Below are positions 38,137 to 42,258 of a DNA stretch of 42,258 nucleotides, piece after piece. This stretch comes from Oceanospirillaceae bacterium UBA7410 (GTDB taxonomy: Bacteria; Pseudomonadota; Gammaproteobacteria; Pseudomonadales; Balneatricaceae). Made by a program: the position numbers and the translations under genes. The notes beneath the pieces were generated by a model. It did not search any database. It saw only the letters and a list, made by a program, of their open reading frames with translations, and was not told where the DNA came from. Within the stretch, counting starts at the first letter, position 1. Every line of letters begins with the position of its first letter. The stretch lies in NCBI GenBank assembly GCA_002470565.1, contig DKMQ01000048.1:598-42855 (forward strand). Reading direction: 5' to 3'.

Positions 38137-38979
38137 TTACTTACCTTGTAGCTCTAAAGCCCGATCGTACAAAGCTTTTTTCTTGTGTCCAGTAATGGAT
38201 GCGGTAATAGCTGCAGCTTTCTTGATCGGCAGTTCTGCCAATAATAAAGTCAACATACGTTCCTCTTCTGGGCCAATGTCGTGAAGTTGTTCTTCTTCAG
38301 CACCCTCAATCAATACCACAAACTCACCTTTTTGCTGATTATGATCAGCAAGCAACCACGCCTGTACATCCGCAGCTGGGCCACCATAAATAGTTTCAAA
38401 GGTTTTAGTGAGCTCGCGAGCTAGCACGATCTGCCGATGAGAACCCATAACCAAGACTATGTCACTAACCATAGCCACTATGCGATGAGGAGATTCATAG
38501 AATACTTGTGTGTGTGTCACTTTGGCCAATTGCTGGAGCTTTTGTGTACGGCCACTACTTTTGGAAGGTAAAAAACCATAAAAGCTAAATCGGTCAGTGG
38601 CTAAGCCAGAAACACTAAGAGCTGCAATAAGAGCACATGCCCCTACCACAGGCACAACCTTGTAACCGGCTTCTCGAACTGCACTCACAAGATGGTAACC
38701 TGGATCAGAAATAAGCGGCGTACCCGCATCTGAAATTAAGGCAATAGACTGGCCTTGGGATAGCTTTTCAACAAGTATCTGAGCTCGCTGGCGCTCGTTA
38801 TGGTCATGTACAGCAAGCATTGGTGTAGATATAGCAAAGTGCTGCATCAATCTGCCACTATGACGTGTATCTTCTGCTGCGATAAGGTCTACTTTCTTCA
38901 AGGTTTCTACCGCCCGTGGTGTTAAATCTTCTAGATTGCCGATAGGGGTAGAAACCACGTAAAGAATTGATACTGTCAT
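38137..38979 (-). CDS. rsmI: 16S rRNA (cytidine1402-2'-O)-methyltransferase
   Basis: RsmI methylates the 2'-OH of C1402, the same nucleotide that RsmH modifies on the base. The 280-residue protein has the tetrapyrrole-methylase-like fold, with STPIGNLEDLTPRAVETL, AAEDTRHSGRLMQHF and HDHNERQRA. Its SAM-binding block is ALISDAGTPLISDPGYHLV, followed by VVPVVGACALIAALSVSGL, FYGFLPSKSSGRTQKLQQLA, FYESPHRIV and RELTKTFET. These match E. coli YraL throughout. The ATG at 38979 fits the family start. It is divergent from lpoA, and rnpB follows 59 bases after its stop, the same neighbourhood as in Pseudomonas. Confidence 0.97.
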   Translation of the reverse strand: MTVSILYVVSTPIGNLEDLTPRAVETLKKVDLIAAEDTRHSGRLMQHFAISTPMLAVHDHNERQRAQILVEKLSQGQSIALISDAGTPLISDPGYHLVSAVREAGYKVVPVVGACALIAALSVSGLATDRFSFYGFLPSKSSGRTQKLQQLAKVTHTQVFYESPHRIVAMVSDIVLVMGSHRQIVLARELTKTFETIYGGPAADVQAWLLADHNQQKGEFVVLIEGAEEEQLHDIGPEEERMLTLLLAELPIKKAAAITASITGHKKKALYDRALELQGK

Positions 38980-39108
38980 GCTTTTGAGCCTTTTGGACTT
39001 GTTTGACCGAGCTTTTATGCTAGGCTTACTAGAATGAGACCAATGAAATAGTCAAGTTAAGCGTATTGTAACCTAAAGCGCCTAAACCATACCCACTAAG
39101 AATTTTTT

Positions 39109-40668
39109 ATGAAAAAAATTAACCCCAAATTTTTCCGCTTTATTAGCATTTTTTGTGGGTTAGTTTTGGTCAGTGCCTGTCAGCAACAAAACATACGCCC
39201 AGCATCAGCCACATTAGAACCTGCGTCCACAGACATAATGGTTATAAAAATAGATCTTACTCAAAAAGAAACACCTGTGGTCTTAGCTCCAGCACCCAAG
39301 CCTAAAACAGCACCCATAACTGAAGCTAAAACAGCACCCGTTTTTACAACGACAAAGGTGCAGCCACAGCAGGCCACCTTAGTGCAAGATGTTACTATTG
39401 ATAAAATATCAATCAACACTATGAATACAACTAAACCTGGGAGCGATACTCCAGATAGTGACTCCGATGAACTAACACAAAACCAACAAACAACTATGCC
39501 ATCTGCGGCTTTGCCAGTTAACTCACCAAAAATCATGTTTACCACTGGAACCCAGAACAATAATACATATTTAACTAATATAGGTTTGAACCCACCTAAA
39601 CGTATTGCTTTAGCCATGCCACTGCGCGGTAAACTGGGAAAAGTAGGCCAAGCAGTGGTCGATGGATTTATGGCTGCTCACTTTGAAGATCTGAGCAGTT
39701 TAAAGGAGATGCCTTATATTAAAGTTTATGACAGCACCAAAATAAGCAGCCCAGACGCACTTTACCTGCAAGCTTCAATGGACCAAATAGATTTAATAAT
39801 CGGCCCACTGGATAAAAGTAAGGTAATTGAACTCAGCAAAAAGGAAGCTCTGCCTATCCCTACGCTTGCTCTGAACTACACCCCTTTAAACAACACAAAC
39901 AACACCACTACCAACTTAATTCAATTTGGCTTAGCAGTAGAGGATGAAACATCCCAAATTGCCCAGCGCAGCTTGCTTGAAGGCCATCAACGGATCCTTA
40001 TTTTACATCAAGACCAACCCTGGGCTATAAGAGGAGCGCAACATTTCACTAACTCATGGCTGGCATTAGGAGGTGAAATTGCCGATCAAGTAAGCTTTTC
40101 TGGCAGTGGTGACCACTCAAAGTCGATCACTGAAGCTCTACTGATCACCCAAAGTAATGAGCGAGCAGAGACACTGAAAAAGCACCTATCAAACACGGAG
40201 AATGTAATTAAATTTGAGCCTAGACGACGCCAAGATATTGACGCTATTGTGCTATTTGCATTGCCTACAGATGGCCGACAAATCATTCCAACTTTAGCCT
40301 TTCACTTCGCTGCTCAACTACCCGTTTATGCCACTCACCATATTTATCAGGGCCCAACTGACACAAGCCGTGATCGTGATTTAGAAAAAGTAGTTTTTAC
40401 AGATCTACCTTGGCTAATAGAGCAACCGGCCATGCAGAAAAAGATTAGCCAAACATGGCTTGATAGACAAAGATACACCCGCTTGTTCGCCGTTGGTGTT
40501 GATGCATATCACCTGTACCCTAAACTTGGACAACTCAGCATCAATAGTAGCAAGAGGGTGATAGGCGTTACGGGGGTATTGAATTTGAATGAAAAAAATA
40601 GAATTGTTACGCAAAGCTCTTGGGGTAAGTTCAGATCTGGCAAGGTCATTATGGATTCAGCCCAATAA
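39109..40668 (+). CDS. lpoA: Penicillin-binding protein activator LpoA-like lipoprotein, short form
   Basis: LpoA is the outer-membrane lipoprotein that reaches through the periplasm to activate PBP1A. The protein has a lipoprotein signal with lipobox LVSAC (lipidated C24). Its C-terminal domain from about residue 163 is of the LppC periplasmic-binding fold: KRIALAMPLRGKLGKVGQAVVDGFMAAH, IDLIIGPLDKSKV, PTLALNYTP, RRRQDIDAIVLFALPTDGRQI and YATHHIYQG. E. coli LpoA has about 678 residues with an N-terminal TPR-like domain. Here residues 25-160 are a low-complexity stretch rich in Thr, Pro, Gln and Lys with no helical repeats, and the total is 519. It begins a tight operon, two bases before yraN. 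The call is firm for the C-terminal domain and for the locus. Confidence 0.87.
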   Translation: MKKINPKFFRFISIFCGLVLVSACQQQNIRPASATLEPASTDIMVIKIDLTQKETPVVLAPAPKPKTAPITEAKTAPVFTTTKVQPQQATLVQDVTIDKISINTMNTTKPGSDTPDSDSDELTQNQQTTMPSAALPVNSPKIMFTTGTQNNNTYLTNIGLNPPKRIALAMPLRGKLGKVGQAVVDGFMAAHFEDLSSLKEMPYIKVYDSTKISSPDALYLQASMDQIDLIIGPLDKSKVIELSKKEALPIPTLALNYTPLNNTNNTTTNLIQFGLAVEDETSQIAQRSLLEGHQRILILHQDQPWAIRGAQHFTNSWLALGGEIADQVSFSGSGDHSKSITEALLITQSNERAETLKKHLSNTENVIKFEPRRRQDIDAIVLFALPTDGRQIIPTLAFHFAAQLPVYATHHIYQGPTDTSRDRDLEKVVFTDLPWLIEQPAMQKKISQTWLDRQRYTRLFAVGVDAYHLYPKLGQLSINSSKRVIGVTGVLNLNEKNRIVTQSSWGKFRSGKVIMDSAQ

Positions 40669-40670
40669 CT

Positions 40671-41045
40671 ATGACGACTACCGAAATAGGTGCTTGGGCT
40701 GAAGAACTGGCTTGGAACCACCTACATGAACATGGCTGGCAATTGATTGAACGTAATTTTTTTTGTAAAGGGGGCGAACTAGACATCATAGCTCGCAAAG
40801 GCAGCGTGGTTGCATTTGTTGAAGTAAAGTACCGTAAAAGCCAAGCTATGGGTGGAGCAGTGGCTAGCCTTACACCCAAAAAACAACGTCGCCTGATTCA
40901 CAGTGCGAAAGTATTTTTACAACGCTACCCCTCATTAAGTCACTTGGATTGCCGCTTTGACCTGATTGCTATCAGTGGTTCTGATAGCCCCCATAGCCAA
41001 GTTCGGATACAATGGATAGATAATGCATTCATCACTTCAGGCTAG
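40671..41045 (+). CDS. yraN: YraN family (UPF0102) endonuclease-like protein
   Basis: The 124-residue protein has the small nuclease fold of the UPF0102 family, whose function is not settled. E36 and D38 in GGELDIIARKG, and E51 and K53 in VAFVEVKYRK, form the PD-(D/E)xK-like site. The opening TEIGAWAEELAWNHLHEHGW and the C-terminal CRFDLIAI are also typical. The ATG at 40671 lies two bases after the lpoA stop. The order lpoA-yraN-diaA-dolP is conserved in many gammaproteobacteria. That links the gene to this operon by position but does not tell its role. Confidence 0.93.
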   Translation: MTTTEIGAWAEELAWNHLHEHGWQLIERNFFCKGGELDIIARKGSVVAFVEVKYRKSQAMGGAVASLTPKKQRRLIHSAKVFLQRYPSLSHLDCRFDLIAISGSDSPHSQVRIQWIDNAFITSG

Positions 41046-41060
41046 GGTTAGAGCTCACTA

Positions 41061-41654
41061 ATGGAACTGCAAGACAGGGTTATAAATCAATTTCATGAAC
41101 ACATGGGTTGCGCCGCATACAGTGCAGAACACTTACCTCAAGATATTGCTATTGCTGCGCAAATGCTGCACCAATGTTTTATCCAAGAGGGCAAAGTTCT
41201 TATCTGCGGTAATGGTGCTAACGCTGCAAATGGGCACCACTTTTGCGCCGCTTTATTAAGCCGTTTTAGACAAGAACGTCCAAGCTTACCCGCTTTTAAT
41301 TTAGCTGCCGATAGTACAACCATGAGCGCTGTTATTCGTGACTCTAGTTTTCAAGATGTTTTTGCTAAGCAAATAAGCGCTTTAGGACAGCAAGGTGATA
41401 TTGTTATTGTGATGTCAGAGCAAGGTAACTGTGGCAACTTAATACAAGCCATTCAGGCAGCACACAATCGCAATTTACAAGTCATTTCTATTACTGGCCA
41501 AACTGGTGGTGACATGGCTACAGTTCTAGACCCAGACGATGTTGCCATTCGAATTCCCAGTGACAACAACATTAATATATTACAACTGCAACTGGTGACC
41601 ATTCATTGCCTTTGTGATTTAATCGATTATCAACTATTTGGGAGCAATGAATAA
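41061..41654 (+). CDS. diaA: DiaA-like SIS-domain protein
   Basis: The 197-residue protein aligns with E. coli DiaA, which binds DnaA and promotes its assembly at oriC, and with the related heptose isomerase GmhA. Compared with GmhA, the catalytic Glu (after HF) is A64 and the zinc-ligand Gln is L174, while H60 and H182 remain. Isomerase activity is therefore unlikely. The two SIS serine signatures are also altered: GNGANAAN (residues 50-57) has Asn where GNGGS or GNGTS has Ser, and SEQGNC (119-124) replaces STSGNS. The call as DiaA rests on this, the C-terminal CLCDLID block and the locus. The gene follows yraN by 15 bases and abuts dolP. Confidence 0.82.
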   Translation: MELQDRVINQFHEHMGCAAYSAEHLPQDIAIAAQMLHQCFIQEGKVLICGNGANAANGHHFCAALLSRFRQERPSLPAFNLAADSTTMSAVIRDSSFQDVFAKQISALGQQGDIVIVMSEQGNCGNLIQAIQAAHNRNLQVISITGQTGGDMATVLDPDDVAIRIPSDNNINILQLQLVTIHCLCDLIDYQLFGSNE

Positions 41655-42224
41655 ATGCTAAAAAAAGGCGTTCAATTAATCACCTTAGCAATCTCGATAG
41701 CCCTTGTGAGCGCTTGCACTCCTATGCTTACAAGCCAACCCATAGCGGATAACAAAGGCAGTCGTTCTTTAGGGACCTTGTATAACGATCAGCTCATCGA
41801 AAGCTCTGCTGCTGATGCAATTTCACGGTCATCCATATTGTTCGCATCTGCCAATGTAAGTGTTATTAGTGTGAATGGTATCGTTTTATTAATTGGACAG
41901 GTACCAAACGAAGATACTAAAATCATCGCAGGCGGAATCACCCGGAACATTAGCAACGTACGCAAAGTACATAACGAATTATTAGTTAGTGGTCCAGCAT
42001 CTGGCGTCGTCAAAGCCAATGACGCTCTTATTACGACCAAGGTAAAGGCTCGCATGCTTGCTGAGACTGACTTCCCTAGTAGCAGGATTAAAGTGGTTAC
42101 TGAAAATGGAGTCGTGTATCTAATGGGCTTAGTGACCCAAGCAGAAGCTAACTGGGCCGTAGGCATAGCTTCTAATGCCAGTGGCATACAACGAATTGTT
42201 AAAGTATTTGAATACATCGACTAG
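41655..42224 (+). CDS. dolP: Two-BON-domain outer-membrane lipoprotein DolP
   Basis: DolP (formerly YraP) is a lipoprotein that supports outer-membrane integrity and the BAM complex. The 189-residue protein has a lipoprotein signal with lipobox LVSAC (C21). Two BON domains follow, residues about 48-115 and 120-187. Each contains the GxVxLxGxV strand pair: VNGIVLLIGQVPNEDTKIIA in the first, and ENGVVYLMGLVTQAEANWAV in the second. The length is close to E. coli DolP (191). The ATG begins on the base after the diaA stop (TAAATG), so translation is probably coupled. The window ends 34 bases after its stop, and no terminator is seen. Confidence 0.95.
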   Translation: MLKKGVQLITLAISIALVSACTPMLTSQPIADNKGSRSLGTLYNDQLIESSAADAISRSSILFASANVSVISVNGIVLLIGQVPNEDTKIIAGGITRNISNVRKVHNELLVSGPASGVVKANDALITTKVKARMLAETDFPSSRIKVVTENGVVYLMGLVTQAEANWAVGIASNASGIQRIVKVFEYID

Positions 42225-42258
42225 GTATTAAGGTAATTACTGGACAATAAAAAAGGGC

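Noticed and set aside
39003..39032. Promoter for lpoA from TTGACC at 39003
   Set aside because: The matching -10 at 17 or 18 bases (TTACTA or TACTAG) is poor, so I did not list it as a feature.

Overview
This window is a housekeeping stretch of a gammaproteobacterial chromosome, probably from a marine Oceanospirillales-like organism. The basis is a base composition that looks close to 43% G+C by eye, a complete dcw cluster in canonical order, a Pseudomonas-like order around rnpB (rsmI divergent from lpoA-yraN-SIS gene-dolP), a glycine-cleavage locus with an XRE-cupin regulator, and meso-diaminopimelate-type MurE. The lineage is inferred from protein resemblance and gene order only. I see no insertion sequence, prophage, CRISPR array, tRNA or rRNA.

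Layout. 1-411 is the start of nrdA running off the left edge, with a strong NrdR-box-like site upstream. 784-3651 holds kdsA, a uridine-kinase-like P-loop enzyme, yaaA and yqaA. 3656-10603 is a glycine cleavage and repair block: on the minus strand the XRE-cupin regulator and then gcvT-sbcB-yqaA, and on the plus strand gcvH and gcvP. Three related sequence elements lie upstream of gcvT, gcvH and gcvP, where one regulator could bind them. 10755-12893 encodes a YcaD-like MFS transporter fused to a long acidic tail of 15-residue repeats, the most unusual protein here.

12886-35390 is one long minus-strand run. Read in transcription order it is mraZ-rsmH-ftsL-ftsI-murE-murF-mraY-murD-ftsW-murG-murC-ddlB-ftsQ-ftsA-ftsZ-lpxC, then a terminator, then secA-argJ-mutT. 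The dcw genes overlap by 1 to 8 bases at most junctions, so they are probably one translationally coupled unit making lipid II, the divisome and the first committed step of lipid A. MraZ-type TGGGT repeats precede mraZ.

35538-37443 is a three-gene block (GntR regulator, YgjP-like metallopeptidase, Nudix hydrolase) sitting between mraZ and rnpB, which are close together in Pseudomonas. 37710-38077 is type A RNase P RNA with its own promoter. 38137-42224 holds rsmI and, divergently, lpoA-yraN-diaA-like-dolP, an envelope-oriented operon. The LpoA homologue lacks the usual N-terminal TPR-like domain, and the SIS protein has lost most recognisable sugar-phosphate-binding residues.

RNA and regulatory calls rest on motif matching by eye. 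Where I chose a start codon it was by Shine-Dalgarno spacing, family N-termini and overlap with the upstream gene.
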